From Hoeflea algicola (GTDB lineage: Bacteria > Pseudomonadota > Alphaproteobacteria > Rhizobiales > Rhizobiaceae): DNA of 64,000 bases. Positions within the stretch are counted from its first letter, which is position 1, and every line of letters begins with the position of its first letter. The notes beneath the pieces were generated by a model. That model was not told the DNA's origin, did not search any database, and was given only the letters and a program-made list of their open reading frames with translations. The stretch covers positions 124,001 through 188,000 of the forward strand of contig NZ_JAOVZR010000001.1 in the NCBI RefSeq assembly GCF_026619415.1, written 5' to 3'. The position numbers and the translations under genes are program-made. Shown here in pieces: positions 26,264 through 35,938 of this stretch.

Positions 26264-27151
26264 TCAGACGCCGAGTGCTGCCTTGTTGGCTTCGAGAAAC
26301 GCTTTCAGCGATGTGAGCTTGACGCCCGAGAGCTTGGCTGCATCTTCTGTCACCATGGCGATCTTGCCTTCGCGGGTGTTGGCATCAAACGACACCAGCG
26401 TCGGCACGAAGCCGGAGGGAACGCCCGCCGTTTCCAGTCCCTTGGCCAGTTGCCCGTCGCTGACGGAAACCACCTCCAGCGGCTTGCCGGTGATTTCGCG
26501 CACCAGGTTCGCGATTTCGCCGGTGGTGCGGGCGGTGTCGCAGGTAAGCGTGTAGGTGGCCTTGCCGTTCTTTTTGGCGGCCAGTCCCCCGGCAATGGCC
26601 CGCGCGATGTCTTCGCGGGCTATGTGCGCCAGCTTGCCGTCGCTGGCGGCGCTGTACCACTGGCCGCTGGCGAGCGCTTGCGGCAGGCCCATCAGTAGGT
26701 TTTCCATGTACCAGCCATTGCGGAAGATGGTGTAGTCGAGACCGGTCTGCTTGATCGCCGCTTCGGTGTTGAGGTGGTCCGGCCCGAAGCTGATGAGGGT
26801 ATCTTCGGCGCTCGGCATCGAGGTGTAGGCGATATGGCTGACGCCCGCCTGCTTGGCCGCTTTGACCGCCGCCTGGTGTTGTCGCAACCGGGTGCCGGCG
26901 CCATCCAGCGCATCGGTCGAGACGATCAGCAGGCGCTCCACACCGGCGAAGCTGTCGGCGAGCGACGCCGCGTCATCGAAATCGACCCGGCGGGCCTCGA
27001 CGCCGAGCTTGGCGAGATTATCGAGTTTGGCCGGATCACGCGACCCGGCAATCAGGGTGCTCGCCGGCAGCTTGTGACTGTCAAGCAGATGCCGGATCAC
27101 CAGGCCGCCCAGATGGCCGGATGCGCCGGTAATAAGCAGTTTTCCAGTCAT
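26264..27151 (-). CDS. NmrA/QOR2-like NAD(P)H quinone oxidoreductase
   Basis: 295 residues. Rossmann motif LLITGASGHLGGLVIRHLL at about 4-22. GVSHIAYTSMPSAEDTLISFG and YTIFRNGWYMENLL are the conserved catalytic-region strands of QOR2/YtfG-type atypical SDRs, which reduce quinones with NADPH. It is divergent from an HxlR regulator, a very common pairing in which the regulator responds to quinones or electrophiles. Confidence 0.88.
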   Translation of the reverse strand: MTGKLLITGASGHLGGLVIRHLLDSHKLPASTLIAGSRDPAKLDNLAKLGVEARRVDFDDAASLADSFAGVERLLIVSTDALDGAGTRLRQHQAAVKAAKQAGVSHIAYTSMPSAEDTLISFGPDHLNTEAAIKQTGLDYTIFRNGWYMENLLMGLPQALASGQWYSAASDGKLAHIAREDIARAIAGGLAAKKNGKATYTLTCDTARTTGEIANLVREITGKPLEVVSVSDGQLAKGLETAGVPSGFVPTLVSFDANTREGKIAMVTEDAAKLSGVKLTSLKAFLEANKAALGV

Positions 27152-27206
27152 GATGTTCCCTTTCTCTATGGATATGATATGAGTGCAGGTCTCAATTATA
27201 GACGTG

Positions 27207-27221
27207 CTCTCAAAATGAGAG
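27207..27221. promoter_or_regulatory. putative HxlR operator
   Basis: CTCTCA-AAA-TGAGAG is a perfect 6+6 dyad in the gap between the divergent NmrA-like and HxlR genes, next to a second dyad-like GTCTCAATTATAGAC. The position is suited to repression of both genes. Confidence 0.5.
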
Positions 27222-27297
27222 TTGCAGACTTAGGCGTTTGGCGAGCGCGGCGAAAGAAGGCAGTTTTTCTGCCAATGGTTACCTGGAAGGAACCACC

Positions 27298-27699
27298 ATG
27301 GACGCACGGATCACGCTGGAAGATCAGCTGCGGGCGATGCAGGGAGAACATGCGATGGGCAATTGCCCTGTGCGGCAGGTGATGCAGGGCATCTTCGGCA
27401 AATGGAGCACCTTGCTGCTGCAGGCACTGGGCGAGCGACCCTACCGGTTCGGTGAACTGCGCCGTCTGCTGCCCGATATTTCCCAGCGCATGCTCACCCA
27501 GACGCTGCGCGATCTCGAACGCGACGGCTATATCTACCGCAAGGTCTACGCCACCAAACCACCCAGCGTCGAATATGGCTTGACCGATCTCGGCAAATCG
27601 ATGCTCGGGCCACTGGGCGAACTGGTGCGCTGGGCGAGCGACAATTTCACCCAGGTTGACGCGGCAAGAAAACGTTTCGACATCGCCGGCAAGGCCTAA
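27298..27699 (+). CDS. HxlR-family redox/quinone-responsive regulator
   Basis: 133 residues from ATG 27298 (GGAAGGA 7 bp upstream). Winged-helix HxlR motifs: NCPVRQVMQGIFGKWSTLLL, RFGELRRLLPDISQRMLTQTL and EYGLTDLG. Cys23 is at the position of the redox-active Cys used by YodB/HypR-type members. It probably represses the divergent quinone reductase-like gene until oxidised or alkylated. Confidence 0.9.
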   Translation: MDARITLEDQLRAMQGEHAMGNCPVRQVMQGIFGKWSTLLLQALGERPYRFGELRRLLPDISQRMLTQTLRDLERDGYIYRKVYATKPPSVEYGLTDLGKSMLGPLGELVRWASDNFTQVDAARKRFDIAGKA

Positions 27700-27849
27700 G
27701 CCGTAGTCAACGTTCGCGATCAGCCCCGACCCGGCCCGGCAGGGTGTGCCTTGCGCAAGGCTGGGGCGGCGCGACGCACACCGTCTATCAGGCTTGAAAT
27801 CGCGGCAACGCTCGGTCAGAAAAGCGTCATTGCTTTGGCCGGGGACAGA

Positions 27850-28344
27850 ATGAGTCGGAATAAAAACATCGCGCTTGCTGCACTGCTTGCCTTGGCAGGC
27901 TGTGCTGCCCAACCCGGTTCCGGCGGCCGTCCCGCGACAGCCGCGCGGGTCCCGCTGGTCGATCCCGACGCGGTACTGCCGCCGCAGGTGCTGTTGCGCG
28001 AGGATACGGTTACCGCACTCACCCACAACCGTAGCCAGAGCCGGCTGGCCTATGTCGGGGTCTGGGCCGTGGATGCCGACCATTGCGCGATGATGGATCA
28101 GACCCGTTTCGAGGGATTTGCTGTAATCACCCCCGACAGCCTGCGCCAGCCGGGCGAAACCTGCAGCTTCGAGCCCGGCGCGCCCGGCGAAGGCAGCGTT
28201 CGCGTGGAGGCAAGCTGCAAGCGGAACCGCAAGACCTCGCAACGGCCAATCCTGCTCGAGATGCTCAACAGCCAGAGCCTGGTGCTTTCAAACGACGCCG
28301 ACGGTCCCGGCACGAAAATGATCCGCTGCCATCTGCAGCACTGA
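27850..28344 (+). CDS. putative lipoprotein
   Basis: 164 residues from ATG 27850. Signal peptide ends in lipobox LALAGC, so Cys18 would be lipidated. The mature part has three further Cys, and WAVDADHCAMMDQTRFEGFA and GETCSFEP suggest disulfide-stabilised beta structure. No known domain is recognised. It stands alone, convergent with the Amj-like gene. Confidence 0.7.
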   Translation: MSRNKNIALAALLALAGCAAQPGSGGRPATAARVPLVDPDAVLPPQVLLREDTVTALTHNRSQSRLAYVGVWAVDADHCAMMDQTRFEGFAVITPDSLRQPGETCSFEPGAPGEGSVRVEASCKRNRKTSQRPILLEMLNSQSLVLSNDADGPGTKMIRCHLQH

Positions 28345-28357
28345 CAGGTAGCGAAAT

Positions 28358-29161
28358 CTAGATCCACCGCGCCACCAGCACGATCAGTTTTGCCCCCGGA
28401 ACCAACAGGATCTGGGCAAGGATGGTTCCCGCCAGCCGGCTCAGCACCATCCACACCAGCACCTGCCGGTAGTGGCTTTGGCTGACACTGCCGTCCACCA
28501 CATCGTCGGTCAGTCCAGCCAGATAGGGATCGATCAGGATGAACATCAGGATCGTCGCCACGCCGTTGATCACCGCTGACAGCGAGCTTGCCGTCACCCG
28601 GAAATCCGGATCAAGCGAGCCGGCATAGATGGCCGACAGCACGCCTACCGTCCACAACGCCGTGGCCGCGAAATTCATGCCAATATAGATGGCCGGAAAA
28701 CCGCTCGAGACCTTGAGCGTCGTCAGGTTCTGGTAGCGCGGCAGCGCTACCGATTGCATCACCACGCTGGCCCCGCGCGGCGTCAGCGCCTTGAGCATCA
28801 GCCGTGCCAGGTTACGCCGCTTCTTGAAGCTCGCCACAGCGCCCGTGGCAATGCGCTGCACTGTGGGGATCATCAGCCCGCCAACAATGGTCGCAACCGA
28901 CGCTGCCGCCAGGATCAGTGCAAAATCCCAATGCAGATGGGTTGAAGACGCATCCAGGATCGAGCTTTCCACCCGCTTGGCCAAAAGCGGCGCCTGAAAC
29001 GAGTTCGATGTCCGCGAAACCAGCACCATCGCGTTGAACAGCGCAAACGCAATCGCGATGTGCCCGGTGCGGATCCCGGCAATCCGGAACGCGTAAGCCA
29101 GCGTGCCGATCAGGTGGATGACGAAGGTCAAGATGATGATGGCTGAGAGTTGAATGTCCAT
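28358..29161 (-). CDS. amj: Amj-family lipid II flippase-like membrane protein
   Basis: 267 residues from ATG 29161. Six to eight hydrophobic helices, with the family-typical YAFRIAGIRTGHIAIAFALFN and SRTSNSFQAPLLAKRVE near the N-terminus. In Bacillus, Amj translocates lipid II as an alternative to MurJ. The same function is expected but unproven here; it could give redundancy in cell-wall synthesis. Confidence 0.8.
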   Translation of the reverse strand: MDIQLSAIIILTFVIHLIGTLAYAFRIAGIRTGHIAIAFALFNAMVLVSRTSNSFQAPLLAKRVESSILDASSTHLHWDFALILAAASVATIVGGLMIPTVQRIATGAVASFKKRRNLARLMLKALTPRGASVVMQSVALPRYQNLTTLKVSSGFPAIYIGMNFAATALWTVGVLSAIYAGSLDPDFRVTASSLSAVINGVATILMFILIDPYLAGLTDDVVDGSVSQSHYRQVLVWMVLSRLAGTILAQILLVPGAKLIVLVARWI

Positions 29162-29313
29162 GCCGATACGTGCCCGAAGCTTGAATGCCGGGGCGGAGCT
29201 ATCGTTTGTTTTCAGGTTTATTTGCGGCGGGGAAGGGAGGGTGGATGGATTTGATTTTATCGCTCGCAGGCGCAATGGGCTTTATGGTTGCAGCGCTGCT
29301 TTCACTCTCGCAT

Positions 29314-29341
29314 TTGACGTGGTACGCGAGACGCATACACT
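29314..29341 (+). promoter_or_regulatory. sigma70-like promoter of the toxin-antitoxin operon
   Basis: TTGACG (29314-29319), 16-bp spacer, TACACT (29336-29341), about 40 bp before the antitoxin start. A short 43-codon frame with a good ribosome site (ATG at about 29245) overlaps the promoter but is probably chance. Confidence 0.45.
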
Positions 29342-29382
29342 GTATGACAATCAATCACACACCGACATGTGGATGAGACATA

Positions 29383-29667
29383 ATGGGTACCGTACCTTTT
29401 ACCATGCGCCTGGAGGAAGACCTCAAGTCGAGCCTCGAAGCTGAAGCCGCGCGCGAGGATCGATCCGCCTCATACCTTGCAACCCGCGCGATCAGGATGA
29501 TGCTCGAAGCCAAGGCGGCGAAGCGCAGCCTTGTCGAGGAAGCGATGGCAGAAGCGGACAAGGGCGAATTTGTCTCGGACGAGAAAATGAACGCTTGGTT
29601 TCAATCACTCGGCACGGACAACGAATTACCCGAGCCGGAGCCTGATGTTCTGATAAAGCCGGCCTAG
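29383..29667 (+). CDS. antitoxin with ribbon-helix-helix DNA-binding domain
   Basis: 94 residues. The N-terminus VPFTMRLEEDLKSSLEAEA plus RSASYLATRAIRMML is a CopG/MetJ-type RHH fold (residues 5-45). The acidic, flexible C-terminus would bind and neutralise the toxin encoded 3 bp downstream. It likely autorepresses the operon. Confidence 0.85.
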   Translation: MGTVPFTMRLEEDLKSSLEAEAAREDRSASYLATRAIRMMLEAKAAKRSLVEEAMAEADKGEFVSDEKMNAWFQSLGTDNELPEPEPDVLIKPA

Positions 29668-29670
29668 GCC

Positions 29671-29961
29671 ATGAAACTTGTTTTTCTGCCCAGCACGGTG
29701 CCGGATCTACGCTGGTTCAAGGCCTTTTACGTCAACGTGGTTTCCGACGGCAAAGCCAGGGCGGGCAGGCAATTTCTTGCGATTCAAGCGCTCCTGAAGG
29801 CAAATCCTTTAATCGGACACCCTTCGGATAAAGGGAATGGAGCGCGAGAGCACCACATGCTCAAAACGCCATTCACATTCGTCTACCGGGTCAGGGAAGA
29901 CCGTATTGAAGTGTTGCGTGTTTTCGATGCACGTGCGCAGTGGAGTGCTGGCGAAGAATAG
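29671..29961 (+). CDS. RelE/ParE-family toxin
   Basis: 96 residues. Fold-typical features: KLVFLPSTVPDLRWFKAFY N-terminal helix region, ARAGRQFLAIQALLKANPLIGHPS, and terminal beta strands FTFVYRVREDRIEVLRVFDARA. ParE and RelE members poison gyrase or cleave mRNA; which applies is not decidable by eye. It begins 3 bp after the RHH antitoxin, the usual order for a type II module. Confidence 0.85.
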   Translation: MKLVFLPSTVPDLRWFKAFYVNVVSDGKARAGRQFLAIQALLKANPLIGHPSDKGNGAREHHMLKTPFTFVYRVREDRIEVLRVFDARAQWSAGEE

Positions 29962-30031
29962 AGCATCGCCCTGATGATCAAACGGTTGTCATGCTGGGCG
30001 AGGGTGCTCACCAAGCTCGTTTCGTTTCGAG

Positions 30032-30058
30032 TTGACACCGAACCGTACGGTACGGTAC
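30032..30058 (+). promoter_or_regulatory. promoter/operator of the TetR-type gene
   Basis: TTGACA at 30032-30037 is a perfect -35. Immediately downstream lies the 10-bp palindrome ACCGTACGGT (30042-30051) followed by another CGGTAC, overlapping the probable -10 region. A repressor bound here would block transcription. Autoregulation by the adjacent TetR-family protein is inferred. Confidence 0.5.
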
Positions 30059-30751
30059 ATGTCGTTCATGAACATGTCACTGCACTCAGACACTGCTCCC
30101 AAGCAGACCGCGGCGCCTGCTGAGACCGCCTCCGGCGGCTCAGCGGGCGAGGGACTGTCCGAGCGTCAGCAGGAAGTGCTCGACGCGGTGCTCAAGCTGA
30201 TGGTGGCCGAGGGCGACGGGTTTTCTGTGGCTGCCGTGGCCCGCGCCGCCAGCTGCTCCAAGGAAACCCTGTACAAATGGTTTGGCGACCGCGATGGTCT
30301 GCTCACGGCCACGGTACGCTGGCAGGCCTCCAAGGTGCGGACGCCGAAACTGCCGCAGGACCAGCTGACGCGCGAAAGCCTCAAGGCCGCACTCACCGGC
30401 TTTGCGACGAGCTGGCTGACGGTGATTACCAGTGACCTGTCGATCGCACTCAACCGCGCCGCGGTCTCTCATGCAGGCTCGGGCAAGAGCCGGCTCGGCG
30501 AAATCGTCTTGACCAACGGCCCGATTGCGATGAAACAGCGGCTTGAGCCATTGTTCCTGGCGGGCAGGGCGGCCGGACTGCTCAGCTTCGAAGACGCGGG
30601 CGAGGCCTTTCGCGCCTTTTTCGGGCTGGCTGTGGCGGATACGCAGATCCGTGCGCTGCTTGGCGAAGACAACCGCCCAGACGCCACGGAGATCGACACC
30701 ATCTCCGCCAGGGCGGCACAACAATTCCTCGGCCTTTACGGGCAGGGATAA
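30059..30751 (+). CDS. TetR/AcrR-family transcriptional regulator
   Basis: About 230 residues. HTH: VLDAVLKLMVAEGDGFSVAA and ARAASCSKETLYKWFGDRDGL at about 45-85. The C-terminal half resembles the AefR-like TetR_C domain (SWLTVITSDLSIALNRAAV). An unstructured 30-residue N-terminus precedes the HTH. If transcription starts from the -35 at 30032, ATG 30068 or 30074 may be the true start. It sits 78 bp upstream of ilvC; a regulatory link is possible but unproven. Confidence 0.85.
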   Translation: MSFMNMSLHSDTAPKQTAAPAETASGGSAGEGLSERQQEVLDAVLKLMVAEGDGFSVAAVARAASCSKETLYKWFGDRDGLLTATVRWQASKVRTPKLPQDQLTRESLKAALTGFATSWLTVITSDLSIALNRAAVSHAGSGKSRLGEIVLTNGPIAMKQRLEPLFLAGRAAGLLSFEDAGEAFRAFFGLAVADTQIRALLGEDNRPDATEIDTISARAAQQFLGLYGQG

Positions 30752-30777
30752 CACATCAGGAATTCGGCGGCGGGTAG

Positions 30778-31848
<1,071 letters not shown>

Positions 31849-31877
31849 GCCTCGCAAGGTTTGAACCAATGAGAAAG

Positions 31878-31903
31878 GCCGGGGCGCAATCCCCGGCTTT
31901 TTT
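31878..31903 (+). terminator. Rho-independent terminator of ilvC
   Basis: GCCGGGG (31878-31884) and CCCCGGC (31891-31897) with a CGCAAT loop, followed by TTTTTT. It lies 30 bp after the ilvC stop. Confidence 0.9.
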
Positions 31904-32083
31904 GTCTTCTCTTACCGGAGGGCCGCAGAACGGGGCGCCTGGTGGTTTGCGGTGTAACCGCCGTAGTCGCTGGCAAAAAACAGTGAAGGTTAATTGGCTG
32001 CGGGCTGGAACCAATTCCGGCGCAAGACATTGTCTCTCCGTAATCAACAACCCAAGGCTCACGCCTTCCTTGAGGAGATCAAA

Positions 32084-32389
32084 ATGAAAAAGATTCTTGC
32101 TGCCACCGCCATGACCATGTTCTTTGCCGCCGGTGCAATGGCCCAGACCAATGCCAACAACACCCGCACTGAACTTGACGCTTTTGCCAACGGCGACACC
32201 GCCGTCTGGGACATGATGATGGATGAAAACGGCATGGACCGCGACGATGCGGACTTTCAGGCTCGCTGGGATGGCGCCACACCTGAACAGCAGGCCGCTC
32301 TGAAGGACGCCTGCACCGCGGCCCAGGAAGCTCAGGCCAAGTTTTCCGACATGGTTGCCAGCCGTTGCAAGACTGCAACCGGTAACTGA
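32084..32389 (+). CDS. small secreted protein
   Basis: 101 residues from ATG 32084 (GAGGAG 8 bp upstream). A signal peptide MKKILAATAMTMFFAAGAMA is cleaved before Gln21. The mature 81 residues are acidic and helical, with a Cys pair (DACTAAQEAQAKFSDMVASRC) that could form a disulfide. The function is unknown; it is closed by a perfect 12-bp terminator stem. Confidence 0.8.
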   Translation: MKKILAATAMTMFFAAGAMAQTNANNTRTELDAFANGDTAVWDMMMDENGMDRDDADFQARWDGATPEQQAALKDACTAAQEAQAKFSDMVASRCKTATGN

Positions 32390-32423
32390 CATCCAAGATA
32401 GCTGATCACATGTAAGATCAGTC

Positions 32424-32458
32424 GAGCCAGCCGACTTCCTCCCGTCGGCTGGCTCTTT
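32424..32458 (+). terminator. Rho-independent terminator
   Basis: A perfect 12-bp stem: GAGCCAGCCGAC (32424-32435) pairs with GTCGGCTGGCTC (32444-32455), then TTT. It ends the small secreted protein gene. Confidence 0.85.
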
Positions 32459-32669
32459 GGCGTTTGCTTGCCAGGCAGTCAGCCCCGACCTTGACGCAAC
32501 AGGATGTGTCCCGCTGTGGGGCTGTCTTCCCGATTTTGGCGGGATCGCCCGGAAAGCGTGGTTAACGTATTGCATTCAATTAGAATTTTACGATCCAAAT
32601 TTGAACAGTTTTAACGCCCTGCGTCTATTGTTGCTGTGACTTCGGCAGGCGAGACGACGGGGGTTTGAC

Positions 32670-33887
32670 ATGAGCGCAGAACCGGGCAAGGGCGCAGAAC
32701 GCCTTCACCACTGGGATTTTTCCCGCGCGTTCTATCTGATGCTCGGAATCCCGTTTCACGCCGCGGTTGTCTATTCGTTGTCGCATGAATGGTCGATCAG
32801 TTCGCCCGACAAGAGCCAGGTGCTGACCTGGCTTGCCAATTTCATTCATATGTTCCGCATGCCAGGCTTTTTCATTCTCGCCGGCCTGTTCTCGATGATG
32901 CTGCTCGACCGCCGCGGCGCCGGCCGCTGGCTGAAGTCTCGGTTGTTCCGTCTTGGTCTGCCGTTGTTGTCGGCGACGTTGCTGATCCTGCCTTTTCAGA
33001 TTGTCGTTCAGTCGTTGGCGCAGAACCTGCTTGGCGTGGTGCCGACGGCCGATCTGCCTGCCTACATGATCGGTCAGCTTACCAGCTTCGGCGAGCCGTG
33101 GATCTCGCATCTGTGGTTCCTGTGGAGCCTGATTGCCTATTGCGTGGCTCTTGCTTTCGTCTATGCGCTGGTCGGCGGTTTCCGCTGGCAGCGTGCTCTG
33201 CAGGCTTCTGCCTGCTGGTGTGGCGCCAATCGTCTTGCTGCTCTCATGTTGTTTGTGGCGGCATGTGCGGTTGGCGCCTATCTCCAGACGAAGATTGTCG
33301 CGGCAAGCCCCTATTATGGCAACGCCGTGATCAACTACAATCAATACGTCATCTATTTCGGCTTTGGCGTGCTGATCTACAAAAGCCGCCGAACCCATGA
33401 CTGGTTCCTGCGCCAGGGGCCATTGTCATTGTTCGTGGGGGCAGGGCTGGTCACGTTGGCGCAAATGCCAGGCACGGACATGACGACCCACACCTTCAAG
33501 GTGATGGCCGGCATTGCCGGTGCGCTGTTTATCGTTGGCGCAATCAGCCGTATGGCGTTCGACCGCTGCGCCAGCCAGAGCCCGCGCGTGCGCAAACTGG
33601 TCGATGCCTCTTTCACCATCTATCTGTTTCACCATCCGGTGGTCTATGTGCTGGCAACATTGTTGCTGCTGATCGATCTGCCGCCGGTGATCGAGTTTGC
33701 GCTCATCGCTACGGGTGCGGCCTTCATTTCCTACGGGATCCATCTGGTGATCAGCCGCAGTCCGCTGGCCATGCTGATGTTCAACGGCATCAAGCCGGCT
33801 CCGGGCAGGGTAACGGCGGCAACAGGGCAGGCTGCGGCTCAGGGCGTATCCGGGCTGTACCCGTTACGCCAAAGTTCGATGGGCTGA
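32670..33887 (+). CDS. membrane acyltransferase 3 family protein (OpgC-like)
   Basis: 405 residues with about ten membrane helices. HWDFSRAFYLMLGIPFHAAVVY (DxxR...H motif) and MFRMPGFFILAGLFSMM are the acyltransferase-3 signatures; WFLWSLIAYCVAL and LFHHPVVYVLATL follow. The OpgC subgroup succinylates periplasmic glucans. It probably modifies an envelope carbohydrate; the substrate is unknown and no opgGH genes are nearby. Confidence 0.85.
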   Translation: MSAEPGKGAERLHHWDFSRAFYLMLGIPFHAAVVYSLSHEWSISSPDKSQVLTWLANFIHMFRMPGFFILAGLFSMMLLDRRGAGRWLKSRLFRLGLPLLSATLLILPFQIVVQSLAQNLLGVVPTADLPAYMIGQLTSFGEPWISHLWFLWSLIAYCVALAFVYALVGGFRWQRALQASACWCGANRLAALMLFVAACAVGAYLQTKIVAASPYYGNAVINYNQYVIYFGFGVLIYKSRRTHDWFLRQGPLSLFVGAGLVTLAQMPGTDMTTHTFKVMAGIAGALFIVGAISRMAFDRCASQSPRVRKLVDASFTIYLFHHPVVYVLATLLLLIDLPPVIEFALIATGAAFISYGIHLVISRSPLAMLMFNGIKPAPGRVTAATGQAAAQGVSGLYPLRQSSMG

Positions 33888-33906
33888 AACACCGCCCCAC
33901 AGTCCC

Positions 33907-34146
33907 TCAGCTTGCCGACATGCCGGCGATCATCGCCGCCAGCGCCACGATGTGGATCAGCATGATCGCCTTGTCGTTCCACAACACGCCCACGGCAAAC
34001 CAGCCGAACACACCGACCACGAACAGATACAGGTTCCACGGCGTAAAGCCGAAGCCGGTCGCCGTGTAACCGAGAATCTGGATGATCGACGCGGCCCATT
34101 TGACAGCAAAAGCAATTCGATCATTCGATACCATCGCGATGGTCAT
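33907..34146 (-). CDS. small membrane protein, uncharacterised
   Basis: 79 residues from ATG 34146 (AGGA upstream); an ATG at 34167 is also possible. Three hydrophobic helices: AVKWAASIIQILGYTATGF, WNLYLFVVGVFGWFAVGVL and MLIHIVALAAMIAGM. It resembles small hypothetical proteins of alphaproteobacteria. Convergent with the acyltransferase gene. Confidence 0.65.
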   Translation of the reverse strand: MTIAMVSNDRIAFAVKWAASIIQILGYTATGFGFTPWNLYLFVVGVFGWFAVGVLWNDKAIMLIHIVALAAMIAGMSAS

Positions 34147-34242
34147 GGTCTGGTGTTCCTGGTGCATAGGCGTGCCAAAGCCGGCCGGATCAGATCCGGC
34201 CCGGCAGATGGGTCAATCAGTTAAAGGCGTTCTGGCTGCCGA

Positions 34243-34947
34243 TCACACCGATCGGGTGAGTCCGCCATCGATGCGCAAATTCTGGCCGGTAATGTAGGCG
34301 GCGTCATCGGATGCCAGATAGGAAATCAGCGAAGACACCTCGCGGGCGTGGCCATAGCGGCCCATCGGAATCCGTGCCTTGCGGTCCTCGGTTTCAGGCA
34401 GCGAGTCGATGAAGCCCGGCAGCACATTGTTCATGCGGATGTTGTTGGCCGCATAACGATCAGTATAGAGCTTGGTAAAGGCCGCGAGACCTGCGCGGAA
34501 CACACCGGAAGTCGGAAACAGCTGATCGGGTTCAAACGTCGCAAAAGTGGAGATGTTGATGATCGTACCGCCGCCCTGGCTTTCCATGTGCGGTGTGACC
34601 AGCCGGGTAGGGCGGATCACGTTCATCAGATAGACCTCCATGCCCTTGTGCCAGTCCTCGTCGTTGATGGTCAGAACATCGCCCTTGGGGCCGTGGCCGG
34701 CGGAATTGACCAGCACATCGACACGCCCCCAGGCCGCAACGGCCTTGTCGACAAAAGCCTTGAGCGCGTCCGCATCGAGGTTGGAACCGGTGTGGCCGAT
34801 GCCGCCGAGTTCTTCGGCCAGCGCCTCGCCCTTGCCCGAGGAGGACAGGATGGCGACCTTGAAACCATCGGCTGCCAAGCGCCGTGCCGCGTCCGCGCCC
34901 ATGCCGCTGCCGCCGGCGGTGATCAATGCAATTTTCTGTTCGCTCAT
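34243..34947 (-). CDS. short-chain dehydrogenase/reductase
   Basis: 234 residues. Classical SDR elements: ALITAGGSGMGADAARRLA cofactor motif at about 7-25, NSAGHG (NAG-like) at about 85-90, and PGFIDSLPE after the active site. The expected YxxxK is atypical: KLYTDRYAANNIRMNNVLPG follows AFT and has KLYTDRYA in place of YxxxK, with Ser in TSGVFRAGLAAFTKLY. It may be a non-standard SDR or a different catalytic mode. Divergent from a LysR gene. Confidence 0.8.
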   Translation of the reverse strand: MSEQKIALITAGGSGMGADAARRLAADGFKVAILSSSGKGEALAEELGGIGHTGSNLDADALKAFVDKAVAAWGRVDVLVNSAGHGPKGDVLTINDEDWHKGMEVYLMNVIRPTRLVTPHMESQGGGTIINISTFATFEPDQLFPTSGVFRAGLAAFTKLYTDRYAANNIRMNNVLPGFIDSLPETEDRKARIPMGRYGHAREVSSLISYLASDDAAYITGQNLRIDGGLTRSV

Positions 34948-35056
34948 GTTATCTCTCCTTGAAAATCTGCCCTAGTGGTACTGCCGGGCAGGGACGTTGA
35001 CCAATCATGTTTTCTCGCCCAGACTGTAGAAAATCTACTGTCATTCGGTGCGCCCC

Positions 35057-35938
35057 ATGCGTCTGCCCAATCTCAATGGCGTGCGCGCCTTCGAATGTGC
35101 CGCCCGCCATCTCAATTTCCGCCTTGCTGCCGACGAGCTCAACCTGACGCAAGGCGCCGTCGCCCAGCAGGTACGCAAGCTCGAGGGTTCGCTCGGTCAA
35201 AAACTGTTTGTGCGCAAGGCGCGCGGGCTGGAACTGACCGAAAGGGGGAAACTCTTCGCCAACGCCGTACACCAGGCGCTGGGCCTCATCAGCACCGCCA
35301 CTGAACAACTGATGCCCGCTTCGCGCAGCGTGGTGCTGAGCGTGCCGCCCTCATTTGCCAGCATGTGGCTGATGCCACGGCTGGCCGATTTCGAGGTCCG
35401 CTATCCCGACATTGACCTGCAGGTGCTGGCCTCTGAAAAACTAGCCGATTTTGGCGGCGATGGCGTTGATCTTGTGGTCCGTCAGGCGGCTCCGCCCTTT
35501 GCCGCCGGGCTCAAGTCGGTCCGGCTCGCGCCACTCGCTCTGGTCGCAGTCGCCAGTCCCGCCTATCTGGAGACGGCACCACCGACTGATGATCTGGAAG
35601 CTTTCCGAGCTCATCGCCTGCTCGAGGATGGACACCGTCACTGGCTGCGCCTGCTCGGCGCCGACGAGGTGGCTGGACCGGCCGCACGCGTGTCCCGCTT
35701 CAACCAGACGGCGCTGGCCATCTCCGCCGCCCGCGCCGGCCGCGGTGTGGCAATCGCCCCCCGGGCGCTGATCGAGCCGGAAATCGGTTCGGGCGGGCTC
35801 AAGGTGCAATGGCGCGACGAAACAAAATCACCCAACGGCTTTTACGCCGTGGGGCTGATCCGCCCCGGTCACGCCATCAGAGACCGCGATCGCCTGGCAC
35901 GCTGGCTCTGCGAACAGTTCGGGGTGGAGTGGGGTTAG
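35057..35938 (+). CDS. LysR-family regulator, GcvA-like
   Basis: About 293 residues. RLPNLNGVRAFECAARHLNF and LNLTQGAVAQQVRKLEGSLG are characteristic of GcvA-type regulators. The start is ATG 35057; GTG 35048 is an alternative. It is divergent from the SDR gene and overlaps the stop of the convergent aminotransferase gene by 4 bp. It could regulate the SDR gene. Confidence 0.9.
   Translation: MRLPNLNGVRAFECAARHLNFRLAADELNLTQGAVAQQVRKLEGSLGQKLFVRKARGLELTERGKLFANAVHQALGLISTATEQLMPASRSVVLSVPPSFASMWLMPRLADFEVRYPDIDLQVLASEKLADFGGDGVDLVVRQAAPPFAAGLKSVRLAPLALVAVASPAYLETAPPTDDLEAFRAHRLLEDGHRHWLRLLGADEVAGPAARVSRFNQTALAISAARAGRGVAIAPRALIEPEIGSGGLKVQWRDETKSPNGFYAVGLIRPGHAIRDRDRLARWLCEQFGVEWG

Noticed and set aside
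29245..29376. 43-codon frame with a good ribosome site before the toxin-antitoxin operon
   Set aside because: Covers the operon promoter and has no recognisable features; kept only as a remark.
32007..32030. EcfG promoter upstream of the small secreted protein (GGAAC...CATT)
   Set aside because: The -10 element lacks the GTT core.
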